From an uncultured Bacteroidales bacterium (GTDB lineage Bacteria; Bacteroidota; Bacteroidia; Bacteroidales; Paludibacteraceae): a DNA stretch of 30,580 bases. Below, piece after piece: positions 1 to 7,471 of this stretch. Every line of letters begins with the position of its first letter. Positions within the stretch are counted from its first letter, which is position 1. The DNA lies in contig ONXE01000014.1 of NCBI GenBank assembly GCA_900321775.1, positions 1-30,580 on the forward strand. Reading direction: 5' to 3'. Both the position numbers and the translations under genes were made by a program. The notes beneath the pieces are model-generated. The model was given only the letters and a program-made list of their open reading frames with translations. It was not told where the DNA came from and searched no databases.

Positions 1-632
1 GCTCGTACGGATGCGGGCACATCATTGTTGTAATATGCCAATGGCTTGTCCAAGAAAGCGAACTTATATTTTAGTGCAATTTTGGACCAAAGTAGAAAAT
101 CTTCGCCAAGTTTAATCCCTTCGGGGAATCCTCCTACTTGTTCGAAATTCTCTTTTCGCAGTAGAACAGCTCCGGTCCAGACGGGCATGGCATCGTTGCG
201 GAGGTAGGCCTCAGAGTAGTTGAAGTAGCCTGTTTCTTGTTTCACGGCCACTCGGGTTTTGCCGCGCTTGACGTACCAGTAGTTGCTGGCCCACAGACTG
301 GCATCCGGGTACTCATCAGCGAAGGTTACCATCTCTTTCAGGAAATCTGTATCCCACCAGTCGTCTGCGTCCAGAAAAGCTAACAACTCGCCTTTGGCCA
401 GGCGAACACCGCTATTGCGGGCCGCGCTGACGCCTAGATTGCCTTGTGAATACACATGGCAGCGCTCATCGGCCAAATCAAGCACAACCTGAGGTCCGCC
501 ATCCGTGCTTCCATCGTCCACCACAATCAGTTCCCAGTCCCGGAAAGATTGGGGCAACACCGAACCTACCGCCTTCTTTACGTAAGGCGCTTTGTTGAAC
601 AGGGGCATTATGACACTCACTCGTGGACTCAT
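1..632 (-). CDS. Family 2 glycosyltransferase, C-terminus cut by the window edge
   Basis: About 210 codons are present, beginning at the ATG at 632 and running off the left edge without a stop. The protein opens with VSVIMPLFNKAPYVKKAVGS, has the nucleotide-sugar binding VVDDGS motif at residues 38-42 and the metal-binding DADDWW at 89-94, which define a GT-A fold GT2 enzyme. Such enzymes transfer a sugar from a nucleotide donor to a growing glycan on the cytoplasmic face of the inner membrane. The start overlaps the stop of the upstream glycosyltransferase by four bases (ATGA), so the two are translationally coupled. Donor and acceptor cannot be read from the sequence. The family call is firm; the role in capsule, LPS or exopolysaccharide synthesis is inferred from the paired GT2 genes. 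Confidence 0.9.
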   Translation of the reverse strand, partial: MSPRVSVIMPLFNKAPYVKKAVGSVLPQSFRDWELIVVDDGSTDGGPQVVLDLADERCHVYSQGNLGVSAARNSGVRLAKGELLAFLDADDWWDTDFLKEMVTFADEYPDASLWASNYWYVKRGKTRVAVKQETGYFNYSEAYLRNDAMPVWTGAVLLRKENFEQVGGFPEGIKLGEDFLLWSKIALKYKFAFLDKPLAYYNNDVPASVR

Positions 633-1570
633 CGGCTTAGTCGGTTATTTATAATGCGAAACAGGGAAGGGCTTATCCTCAAGGCTGCGTAAAGTACGCG
701 ATGGCGTAACTTGGTGCGACTCACGCGATGATAGCCGGTCCAATCTACTGCGCGCAGCAGCTGGCGTTCGGTTTTCTTGGGCTGCGGCTCGTAGAACACG
801 GTTTGGTACACATGTGTGATATATCGGTACACCACGGTCTTGGGCACATCCTTATCTGCAAAAAAGGCTGCCAGTTCATTGGCCACGGTTATCTTGTCGA
901 ACAGCTTTTTTTGTAGTGGTGTCGTCATAGTGCTGCCACTGCGAATGCGATAGTTGTACAACGTTGTGCAGAGCGTTCGCGTCTTTCCTGCATTGAACAG
1001 CACTATGGGCGTGAACAGGTTGTCTTCGTGAAAGATTCCTTCTTTGAAGCGCAATTGGTTCTTTTGCAGGAAATCTCTTTTGTAGGTGCGGAGTACCACT
1101 GAAACAAAGGCAAACCGTTTGGGTTTCAGGGCATTGTCCTGATAGTAGTCCCATCCGCGGGCATACGTCTTGGATTCAGGCGCGTCTGCTTCCTCATATC
1201 GTTTTTCGTCTTGGAAAAACCTTCTTCCGCCAAAGCAGAGCACGTCTTCGCCTTGCAGTTCGGAAGACAATGCTTGAAGCGCGTGTGGCTCCAACCAGTC
1301 ATCTCCGTCCAGAAAAAACAGATACTCGCCTTGGGCCAGGTGCATTCCGGCGTTTCTGGCCGAGGAAAGGCCTTGGTTTGTCTGTTTCAGGATGCGGAAA
1401 CGGTTATCTTTTATGGCCCAGGTTTCTGCAAGGGCTGCCGAGTTATCCGTGCTTCCATCGTCCACGACAATAGCCTCCCAGTCCCCAAAAGACTGAGCGG
1501 CCACGCTACCAAGGCATTCGTCCAGATATGCCTCTACGTTGTACGCCGGTATGACCACAGAAAACTTCAT
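629..1570 (-). CDS. Family 2 glycosyltransferase
   Basis: A 313-residue GT-A fold glycosyltransferase. It starts with MKFSVVIPAYNVEAYLDECL, carries VVDDGS at residues 35-40, the SARNAG motif near 70-75 and the metal-binding LDGDDW at 87-92. The remaining 200 residues are a variable, basic C-terminal half. I chose the ATG at 1570 rather than an in-frame upstream start at 1642, because the upstream extension crosses a clear promoter and the GT2 fold begins at the 1570 methionine. The promoter -7 box ends only nine bases before the ATG, so the message is almost leaderless. It overlaps the next glycosyltransferase by four bases. It probably acts in a surface-polysaccharide locus continuing to the left; the sugar is unknown. 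Confidence 0.92.
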   Translation of the reverse strand: MKFSVVIPAYNVEAYLDECLGSVAAQSFGDWEAIVVDDGSTDNSAALAETWAIKDNRFRILKQTNQGLSSARNAGMHLAQGEYLFFLDGDDWLEPHALQALSSELQGEDVLCFGGRRFFQDEKRYEEADAPESKTYARGWDYYQDNALKPKRFAFVSVVLRTYKRDFLQKNQLRFKEGIFHEDNLFTPIVLFNAGKTRTLCTTLYNYRIRSGSTMTTPLQKKLFDKITVANELAAFFADKDVPKTVVYRYITHVYQTVFYEPQPKKTERQLLRAVDWTGYHRVSRTKLRHRVLYAALRISPSLFRIINNRLSR

Positions 1571-1578
1571 TTCGGCTG

Positions 1579-1609
1579 CAAAGTTAGTAAAAAAAAATGA
1601 ATCCACCAA
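1579..1609 (-). promoter_or_regulatory. Bacteroidetes-type promoter for the glycosyltransferase pair
   Basis: On the minus strand TTG (1609-1607) is followed after exactly 20 bases by TAACTTTG (1586-1579). The gene's ATG is at 1570, so transcription should begin within a few bases of the start codon. Confidence 0.8.
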
Positions 1610-1784
1610 ACATTTTATCAAAAAAACTTGCTTGGCCCTCAAAAATGTCTAATCTTTGGACCTAAATCAAAGAGAGGTAGCGTGTGACGCGTACCGGTTA
1701 CCTGTCGCGTAGTCTGTGTGTCCTTGTAGCATAATCATGTTGTGATGATTTAGGAAGCACATATAGAGAGTGTACGAATGGCGT

Positions 1785-1828
1785 AGGAATAACATAGGAA
1801 TCACCTACGAATCACCTAGGAATCACCT
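1785..1828. repeat. Four tandem 11-bp units (AGGAATCACCT)
   Basis: The units are AGGAATAACAT, AGGAATCACCT, ACGAATCACCT and AGGAATCACCT. They lie in the 0.5-kb non-coding stretch between the glycosyltransferase promoter and the toxin-antitoxin promoter. No coding or RNA role is apparent; this looks like slippage-derived intergenic repeat. Confidence 0.8.
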
Positions 1829-1891
1829 AGAGGTTAATAATGGCGAGAGATGGGAGGGAGATAGTGAGTGGTGAGGAGGAGGGCAGGGGGA

Positions 1892-1951
1892 ATGGTTAAT
1901 GGTTAATGATTAATGGTTAATGGTTCATGGTTAATGATTAATGGTTAATGG
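1892..1951. repeat. Eight and a half tandem 7-bp units (ATGGTTA)
   Basis: Eight consecutive heptamers, mostly ATGGTTA with ATGATTA twice and ATGGTTC once, plus a trailing ATGG. It sits about 75 bp upstream of the antitoxin promoter. Another heptamer array with a different unit is at 30053-30115. The rest of the 1610-2026 gap holds no gene that I can support. Confidence 0.9.
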
Positions 1952-2026
1952 AGAGGTGGTTTGGTGCAAAAAATGAGGATTTTGGGTGAAAAAGTGCATA
2001 AAAAGTGAGTTTTTGGGAGAAAAAGT

Positions 2027-2057
2027 TTGGTTTTGTCGGAAAAAAGTATTACCTTTG
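2027..2057 (+). promoter_or_regulatory. Promoter of the toxin-antitoxin operon
   Basis: TTG (2027-2029), 20-base spacer, TACCTTTG (2050-2057), followed by a leader of about 45 nt to the antitoxin ATG. The leader contains ATGCATATTGCAT, a near-palindrome that could be an autoregulatory operator, but this is a guess. Confidence 0.75.
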
Positions 2058-2108
2058 CAGGCAAAATGAATGCATATTGCATCTGTTTGACACTAAAATG
2101 ATAGAATT

Positions 2109-2435
2109 ATGGCACAAGTAGCAATGACAGTTCGCCTGGATAGTAGGCAGAAATCGCGGTTTGACGCACTCTGTGAGCAGTTTGGCATGAGTGCAAATGC
2201 CGCCATCAACGTGTTTATCAATGCCGTTGTTCGCACTCGCACCATTCCTTTTGCCATTGAGGCAGAACCGGAAGATCCCGTTGCCAAGCGAGCACTTGAG
2301 GCGTTCCTTGCAGCAGACCGCTCTGATCGTCCGGAACTGACGTTAGACGAAATCAACGCAGAGATTAGCGCAGCGCGCCGTGAACGTAAAGAACGACTCG
2401 AGCGTGAAAAACAGGAACAAAGTAAGCGCGCATAA
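2109..2435 (+). CDS. RelB/DinJ-family antitoxin
   Basis: A 108-residue protein opening with MAQVAMTVRLDSRQKSRFDA and continuing FGMSANAAINVFINAVVRTR, the ribbon-helix-helix pattern of RelB/DinJ antitoxins (beta strand at residues 3-10, two helices at about 12-45). The second half is charged and helical, as expected of a toxin-neutralising tail. In this family the N-terminus binds the operator as a dimer and the C-terminus wraps the toxin. It is followed after two bases by a PIN-domain gene, so the pair is a type II toxin-antitoxin operon. RelB/DinJ antitoxins more often pair with RelE/YafQ toxins, so the PIN partner is less usual. The family call is strong; autoregulation is inferred. Confidence 0.9.
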   Translation: MAQVAMTVRLDSRQKSRFDALCEQFGMSANAAINVFINAVVRTRTIPFAIEAEPEDPVAKRALEAFLAADRSDRPELTLDEINAEISAARRERKERLEREKQEQSKRA

Positions 2436-2437
2436 TT

Positions 2438-2845
2438 ATGGTTTTTGCAGTAATTGACACGAACGTACTCGTGTCTGCCTACATGACACATAATCTCGAA
2501 TCAGCTACGTCTAAAGTAGTTATGAACCTGTTTGAGGGGAAGATAAAACTATTATATAACGAGGAGATTATGTCTGAGTATGAAGAAGTCATGTCGCGCA
2601 CACACCTTCATATCAGTATTCCTGAGCGTGAAAAACTTTTCGCATTCATCCGTCGGAATGGTGTGCTGGCAGAGAGGACCACTTATGAGGAGTTGTTTGT
2701 TGACGAAAGCGACAGGGTGTTTTATGAAGTTACTTTGTCGGAGGAGGATTCTTTTCTCATAACAGGCAATCTTAAGCATTACCCCGTTAGTCCACGTGTG
2801 GTAACTCCAGCCCAGATGTTACAAATCTTAGAGGAAAGAGCATAG
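2438..2845 (+). CDS. PIN-domain toxin (COG1569-like)
   Basis: A 135-residue PIN-domain protein. It begins with VIDTNVLVSA, in which Asp7 is the first metal ligand. Glu43 or Glu47 lies in the helix typical of the second acidic position, and the VDESDRVFYE segment (Asp89, Asp92, Glu97) supplies the rest of the acidic cluster. The ending FLITGNLKHYP matches the COG1569 'putative toxin component, PIN family' pattern. PIN toxins are Mg-dependent ribonucleases; the RNA target here is unknown. The ATG is two bases after the antitoxin stop, so the genes are co-transcribed. Length is normal for the family. A bidirectional terminator lies 33 bp downstream. Confidence 0.88.
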   Translation: MVFAVIDTNVLVSAYMTHNLESATSKVVMNLFEGKIKLLYNEEIMSEYEEVMSRTHLHISIPEREKLFAFIRRNGVLAERTTYEELFVDESDRVFYEVTLSEEDSFLITGNLKHYPVSPRVVTPAQMLQILEERA

Positions 2846-2878
2846 ATCCCCTCGATTGCTTTAAATGTGGTGGAACGA

Positions 2879-2907
2879 AAAAGAGCGCGGGACTCCCGCG
2901 CTCTTTT
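2879..2907. terminator. Bidirectional intrinsic terminator
   Basis: A perfect 13-bp inverted repeat, AAAAGAGCGCGGG-act-CCCGCGCTCTTTT, with a T-run on both strands. It lies between the ends of the PIN toxin gene (plus) and the small-protein gene (minus) and should stop transcription from both. Confidence 0.92.
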
Positions 2908-2927
2908 ATTGAGGTTATCTCTGAGGA

Positions 2928-3098
2928 TTAGTAGCCTTCGTACCAGTCGTCCAGGCCACGCTGGCCGGGGGCGCAAAAATTGTTTCCGGAGCCAGTATAA
3001 GTGCCTCCCAAAATCACATTAGGATCACTTGTTGTGATAATATCCTTTTTGCTGATGCTAACAATCTGGAGCATCGGACTATTATATTTCTTTGTCAT
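2928..3098 (-). CDS. Small 56-residue protein downstream of the surface protein
   Basis: ATG at 3098, TAA at 2930-2928. The peptide begins MTKKYNSPMLQIVSISKKD, has SDPNVILGGTYTGSG in the middle and ends RGLDDWYEGY. This matches a class of short hypothetical proteins I recall from Prevotella and Bacteroides: a K/Y-rich start, a P-x-(L/M) segment, then a Gly-rich part and an acidic W-containing tail. It lies 65 bp after the stop of the large surface protein on the same strand and ends 20 bp before a strong terminator, so it is probably the last gene of that transcript. The LGG at residues 30-32 resembles a double-glycine processing site, but no C39 peptidase is in the window. Function unknown. 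Confidence 0.72.
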   Translation of the reverse strand: MTKKYNSPMLQIVSISKKDIITTSDPNVILGGTYTGSGNNFCAPGQRGLDDWYEGY

Positions 3099-3118
3099 AA
3101 TCTTGAATTTTAGAGTTT

Positions 3119-3165
3119 ATTGATAGGTCCAATAGGACTAATAAGTCAAATAAGTCTAATAAGTT
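3119..3165. repeat. Degenerate AATAAGTC/AGGACTAATA repeat
   Basis: A run of imperfect units (AATAGGACT, AATAAGTC, AAATAAGTC, TAATAAG) between the surface-protein gene and the small gene. The reverse complement of the same pattern recurs at 30386-30425, so this is a dispersed low-complexity repeat. Confidence 0.65.
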
Positions 3166-6100
3166 ATTTTACAATGCGACCAAGGGTGTCGTAGGTGATG
3201 CCGTTCTTCTTGATAAGGATGCGGCCATTCTCTACGTACTTCACGGCCTTCTCGTTAACCTCGATGTTCTCGATGTTGGTGGCATTATTACCTTCGAAAA
3301 CAATTCGGAGTCTATCGGGAGCAGCGCCTAGGCTAGTTAAGTCAAGATAAGCCTTGCCAGTAGGAATAATTCCAGTATAACTGCCCAAATTCTGGAACTC
3401 AGAATGAGCCTCTGGTGTGTCCACGTGAACAAGAGCATAGAAAGTGGTCACTTGATTGACATATGTTGGTGCCAAGCATCCTACAAGTATGTTTCCGCTC
3501 AACTCGTTTGAACTATTAACAGAATTGAGAGTAATGGTAGCATTAGGTGTGCCCTTGAGCAATATGCCCTGACCACCCTTGATACTTCCAGTTATTTGCG
3601 AGAAGGTTATTTCGCCAGTCTCTGTGTTTGCATTGGTTACAGACCAAGCGCTATAGTCAACTGTCGCATAATCAGAGAAATCTAGAGGATACTCAGAGCA
3701 GAAGGTAGCGTAGCCGTCTGCATTCAGTTCCACAGATTCTGTCGGTGTAGGAGTTGCATTGACTGCGAAGTTCTTCACTTCCCATTTGCCTTGGTTTCCA
3801 GAAGATGGAGTATAACGGAATATCAGCTGGATAGTCTTACCAATATAAGCAGTCAAATCGGTAGTGTTAGTAACGTATGTCCAGTTGTTCCCTGCAAACA
3901 TCGTAGAGATAGTGAGTTGTGTTTCGGTGTCACCATCTTTTACATACAGTTTACATGCATTTGCACGGCCTGTTCCCGATGTAGAGAATGTTTGGTTGCC
4001 AGTGTGTTGGAATGTTACACTAGCGGCAGTGTAGTTGCCATTTAGGTTGATAGATGGGGTTTTCAGGTCGTAGGAATTACCAATCGTACCATTAGCTGTA
4101 ACAGCACCGTAACTTGAGCTAGCGCTCCAAATCGCACCATCACCAGTCCAACCCGTAGGCAGTGAGCTACTAAGCAAAGTGTTGCTTGTAACCTCCACTG
4201 GGGTAGTTGTCTTTGCAGTTGTTCTGCCAGCAGGAGCATTCACCGTTACTTCAATCTCGACATCTTCGCCAGCGGAATAATAATGTGAAGCATCAGCAGA
4301 AGCAGAAATCGTTATGGTTGTGGTTCCTGCTGCCACTGCTGTCACTTTACCAGTTTCGTCAACAGTTGCGATAGCAGTGTTACCACTCTCGTAAGTCAAA
4401 GTACCAGCATAACCTATAGATGTAGTAGCACCGATAGCCTTGGCGGCATCACCATAAGTCATGTTTACAGCATTGGCAGTAATAACAACAGGTGCTGTAA
4501 CGGTTACAGTGCGCTCTGCGGTTACGGCGCGATACTTCGTAGCATCAGTAGGCGTCAAAGTCAGCGTAATCTTTGATGTTCCACGACCGGCGGCTGTGTA
4601 TGCACCAGTTGCTGCATTGGTAATCGTAATTACGTCTGTGGTTGCAGAGGCCCAAGATGCAGTATTATCCTCTTCGGTTGTTGCCGTATAGTCAAATGTG
4701 TCTGAACCGCCTGTTGCTAATGTGCCGGGGTCGGTGATGGCAAGTTCGGTTGCAACGGGGGCTTTTAATGCTGTGATAGTGATTTTAGTTACTTTGGATG
4801 CGTTACTGGTAGATCCCACAAAAGTAAAAGCAGTGTTATTAGGAAGTTCCCATGTGTTAGTTGTTACGGCTGTTTGTTTTTCCTCTCCAATATAAACATC
4901 TATAGTATATGAATTTTTCGTTATCTCCAATTTATAGCCATAAGGTGCCTTGACGACTGGCGATGTAATAGTACCGGTGCTAGACTTAAGTTGAATGCCC
5001 GAACTTGACATAAAGTCTTTACCAGACCATTCGTAAGCATTGTCATCATCCGCTGTAAATTCTGCTGTTTTAGTGCCAGAACCATAGCTGTTACCTGCCC
5101 CTGTAAAGTCATCAAATATAATTTTTCCTCCAGCATTCAGACTGATTGCTCCATCCTTTACCGTAATAGTGCAAGTAGCTGATTTTGTGTCGTCAGCGAC
5201 AGATTTAACGGTTATGCTGGCTGTGCCTTCTGCGACGGCGGTAACTTTACCGTCTTCATCCACAGTGGCTACAGTTTCATCATCCGATTCCCAAGTTACA
5301 CTCTTATTGGTAGCATTACTTGGAGAAACGGTTGCAGAAAGAGTTAGAGTTTTGCCGATAATAAGCGTCGCAGAAGTTTTGTTAAGACCAACACTTGACA
5401 CGGGAACTGCATTTGTGGTAAGGCCATTAACTATTACGGTTTGTTCCATATATGTGCCGGTAACGGATGTGGTTCCAACGGTTAATGGATCTGGAGTCCA
5501 GGCCACACTTGCAGTTACATCTTCTTGGGATTGGTCGTTGAACGTTGCAGTTACAGTCAACCCTGTTGCGTCAAAGCTCTCACCGGCATAGTAAGAAATT
5601 TTTGAAGGCGTTCCGGTGCAGGAAAGGTTCGAGATCTCTTTGGCGTTCCATTTCGCATAAAGCGTCGTATTTGAAGTAATAGAGAATGTGTTTCCTTCGG
5701 TATAATTGGTTCCTTCTCCATCGTCTTGAGTGTTCCATCCTCCGAAACTATAGCCAGACTTGGCCAAGTTGCCGGAATTGCCGAGAACTGTAACCGATGC
5801 TTCATTGTTGTAAGTGTTATTGTCAACAGGAACAGTACCGGTTACATCGTTTCCGTTTTTATCGTAGGTTACAGAGAATGTTGGGGTATAGGCAAATAAT
5901 ACATCATCAAAAATGAGATCTTTTTTATTGGTACTTGCCGAAGTCATGCCTATCTTAATATAATAGGTGTTCGCTGGCGACGAATTGGGTATGGCATAAC
6001 TACAGTTTCTATTAGTAGGGTCAGTTGTAGATAATACCACATCTTTTGCGAGTTCTACCCAATTGTTTCCATCTGTAGAATACCAAACACCCATTTTGCA

Positions 6101-6436
6101 ACCAGTATTGGTAACTTTCGCTCTAAAAGAGATGTTTGTAAGTCCCTTTATACCAGTCGTAGTAAATGCATAACCCAATTTGGCATCTGCTGTATAGTAG
6201 CGGATTAAACAAGATTTTGAGCCAACTAAAGAACTTGTTATGGAGGGACTACCATAATAAATACTCCACGCAATACCACAATCACTCTGTTCGTCTGTGA
6301 CAGTTTTCGTAGAATTGTACGTTGTGGAAGTAGTTGCATGCTCAAACCCTTCGATTTTTTCTGCGCCCCACATGACACCATTTCCCACTATGAGGGCGCA
6401 TAGTAGGAGCATAGATTTAAAGAAAATCTTTCTCAT
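3164..6436 (-). CDS. Secreted multi-domain Ig-like surface protein
   Basis: A 1090-residue exported protein. Residues 1-24 are a signal peptide (MRKIFFKSMLLLCALIVGNG, cleavage near WGA-EK). Residues 25-185 look like a beta-sandwich module. Residues 187-264 form a Listeria-Bacteroides (Flg_new/InlB B-type) repeat with FGGWNTQDDGEGTNYTEG and TLYAKWN. Residues 265-344 are a group 3 Ig-like domain, 345-427 a Big_2 domain (SATVSPSNATNKSVTWES, ATVDEDGKVTAVAEG), 565-648 a divergent Ig-like domain and 650-735 a second Big_2. Residues 745-895 resemble a cleaved-adhesin-type beta sandwich, and the C-terminus ends KNGITYDTLGRIVK, like tails of exported Prevotella proteins. No catalytic motif was seen. 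An adhesin, glycan-binding or scaffold role is inferred. I chose the start at 6436 because it gives the signal peptide; the extension to 6523 is not needed. Confidence 0.88.
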   Translation of the reverse strand: MRKIFFKSMLLLCALIVGNGVMWGAEKIEGFEHATTSTTYNSTKTVTDEQSDCGIAWSIYYGSPSITSSLVGSKSCLIRYYTADAKLGYAFTTTGIKGLTNISFRAKVTNTGCKMGVWYSTDGNNWVELAKDVVLSTTDPTNRNCSYAIPNSSPANTYYIKIGMTSASTNKKDLIFDDVLFAYTPTFSVTYDKNGNDVTGTVPVDNNTYNNEASVTVLGNSGNLAKSGYSFGGWNTQDDGEGTNYTEGNTFSITSNTTLYAKWNAKEISNLSCTGTPSKISYYAGESFDATGLTVTATFNDQSQEDVTASVAWTPDPLTVGTTSVTGTYMEQTVIVNGLTTNAVPVSSVGLNKTSATLIIGKTLTLSATVSPSNATNKSVTWESDDETVATVDEDGKVTAVAEGTASITVKSVADDTKSATCTITVKDGAISLNAGGKIIFDDFTGAGNSYGSGTKTAEFTADDDNAYEWSGKDFMSSSGIQLKSSTGTITSPVVKAPYGYKLEITKNSYTIDVYIGEEKQTAVTTNTWELPNNTAFTFVGSTSNASKVTKITITALKAPVATELAITDPGTLATGGSDTFDYTATTEEDNTASWASATTDVITITNAATGAYTAAGRGTSKITLTLTPTDATKYRAVTAERTVTVTAPVVITANAVNMTYGDAAKAIGATTSIGYAGTLTYESGNTAIATVDETGKVTAVAAGTTTITISASADASHYYSAGEDVEIEVTVNAPAGRTTAKTTTPVEVTSNTLLSSSLPTGWTGDGAIWSASSSYGAVTANGTIGNSYDLKTPSINLNGNYTAASVTFQHTGNQTFSTSGTGRANACKLYVKDGDTETQLTISTMFAGNNWTYVTNTTDLTAYIGKTIQLIFRYTPSSGNQGKWEVKNFAVNATPTPTESVELNADGYATFCSEYPLDFSDYATVDYSAWSVTNANTETGEITFSQITGSIKGGQGILLKGTPNATITLNSVNSSNELSGNILVGCLAPTYVNQVTTFYALVHVDTPEAHSEFQNLGSYTGIIPTGKAYLDLTSLGAAPDRLRIVFEGNNATNIENIEVNEKAVKYVENGRILIKKNGITYDTLGRIVK

Positions 6437-6597
6437 AATCTTTGTTTTTGTTTTGTGCCGGAAAACCGGCAAGTTAGTTAAAAAAAGTTTATTCGGTGCA
6501 GCGTAGGCTGCGATTAGTTGCATTACCTTAAAGATAATCGCGTATGCGCGCGTATACGCTCCGCTCCAATGGTCCTAGTAGCCCTAGAAACTAAGTA

Positions 6598-6616
6598 TCC
6601 TATAGGGGCTATAGGA
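6598..6616. other. Perfect hairpin in the surface-protein leader
   Basis: TCCTATAG-GGG-CTATAGGA, an 8-bp perfect stem with a 3-base loop. It lies within the roughly 200-nt 5' leader of the surface protein (minus strand), 32 bp downstream of the -7 box. Position suggests transcript stability or attenuation, but no T-run follows. Confidence 0.6.
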
Positions 6617-6647
6617 AGGAAGAGGCGTGTCTCTTGAAAAGACGCTG

Positions 6648-6678
6648 CAAAGGTACTGCTTTTTTTTGATATGTGCAA
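6648..6678 (-). promoter_or_regulatory. Promoter of the surface-protein operon
   Basis: Minus strand: TTG (6678-6676), 20-base spacer, TACCTTTG (6655-6648). It gives a leader of about 200 nt before the ATG at 6436, the longest leader among the promoters in this window. Confidence 0.82.
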
Positions 6679-6691
6679 GAAAAAAATGAAA

Positions 6692-6940
6692 ATCGAAAGA
6701 CACGGCACGGCGAAGCAGATCGTTCGGAGCAGAGCGGAGATTAGAATCTCGGAAAATTTTTCAACGAACACGCACAGCGAAGCAGATCGTCCGGAACGAA
6801 GTGCAGGAAAGAATCTAACGAATTAATTATGTCACACAGATTTCACAGATAACACAGATTTATTATTAACATCGAAAGACACGGAAAACACGGAAAGGTT
6901 TTAAACGAACACGAATCTAACGAATCTACACGAATAATTA
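6692..6940. repeat. Duplicated intergenic direct-repeat block
   Basis: The series ATCGAAAGACACGG, AACGAACACG, GAATCTAACGAAT occurs twice: at 6692, about 6764 and 6812, then again at 6871, 6904 and 6914. Between them is a CACAGAT-rich run at 6832-6860. GCGAAGCAGATCGTTCGGAGC (6710-6730) recurs as GCGAAGCAGATCGTCCGGA at 6777-6795 and, inverted, at 9053-9072. No gene was seen on either strand. This is repeat-derived intergenic DNA. Confidence 0.7.
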
Positions 6941-7010
6941 ATTGTAGATGATATCTTGACTTGACCAGATGCGTCTTAAAAGCAAGCTTTTAGAGCGCCT
7001 CTAATCAATT

Positions 7011-7076
7011 CAAACTTTATTCCCCTATGTGTAATAAAGCAACCATTTTTAACAATGGTTGTCATCTACTTGACAG
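7011..7076. repeat. Structured repeat copy A (two hairpins)
   Basis: Hairpin 1 is CTTTATT-CCCCTATGTGT-AATAAAG (7015-7039). Hairpin 2 is CAACCATT-TTTAAC-AATGGTTG (7040-7061), followed by TCATCTACT. A second good copy lies 91 bp downstream and a degenerate third 120 bp after that. The structure could act as RNA or as DNA; no function is known. Confidence 0.75.
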
Positions 7077-7100
7077 GGGACCACTCTTTCTGGGTATGCC

Positions 7101-7168
7101 ACAACCTTTATTCCCCTACGTGAAATAAAGCAAGCATTTCTTGGGGAATGCTTGTCATCTACTGGGTG
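7101..7168. repeat. Structured repeat copy B with compensatory stem change
   Basis: Hairpin 1 is CTTTATT-CCCCTACGTGA-AATAAAG (7106-7130). Hairpin 2 is CAAGCATT-TCTTGGGG-AATGCTTG (7131-7154), then TCATCTACT. Relative to copy A, the fourth stem base changed from C to G and its partner from G to C, so pairing is kept while the loop changed freely. Confidence 0.75.
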
Positions 7169-7221
7169 TCTCCTAACGTAAACAACTACTATCTATATAA
7201 AGTGTTTCGGGTCGTAATCGG

Positions 7222-7282
7222 AAGCTTCAAATCTATCACATGAAATAAGGCAATCAATTGGGAATGGTTGTCATCTAGTGAT
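7222..7282. repeat. Structured repeat copy C, degenerate
   Basis: It shares TTCAAATC, the ATGAAATAAGGCAATC segment and AATGGTTGTCATCTA with copies A and B. It lacks about 6-8 bases of hairpin 1, and its hairpin 2 stem has a mismatch and a G-T pair. It is a decaying copy in the same orientation. Confidence 0.65.
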
Positions 7283-7471
7283 GGGAGGGGGATGCAAGAA
7301 GGTAGGGAGGGCGTTCGAAAAATGTAGCCACATTTTAGGTGTGGGGAGGTTGGCGGTTGTATGCAGGAAAGTCGCAAGGGGGTCGCAATAAGTTACATAA
7401 GTTTTTTCGAGGTGCTTGGGGCGAAATTTTTCAAAAAAATGCAAAAAAACGTAACAAAAACGAGATTTTCC

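Noticed and set aside
6437..6523. N-terminal extension of the surface protein to 6523
   Set aside because: The extension precedes a clear signal peptide beginning at 6436 and would bury it.
7011..7282. CRISPR array
   Set aside because: Only three copies, long diverging units with variable internal loops, irregular spacing of 91 and 120 bp, no uniform spacers and no cas gene.
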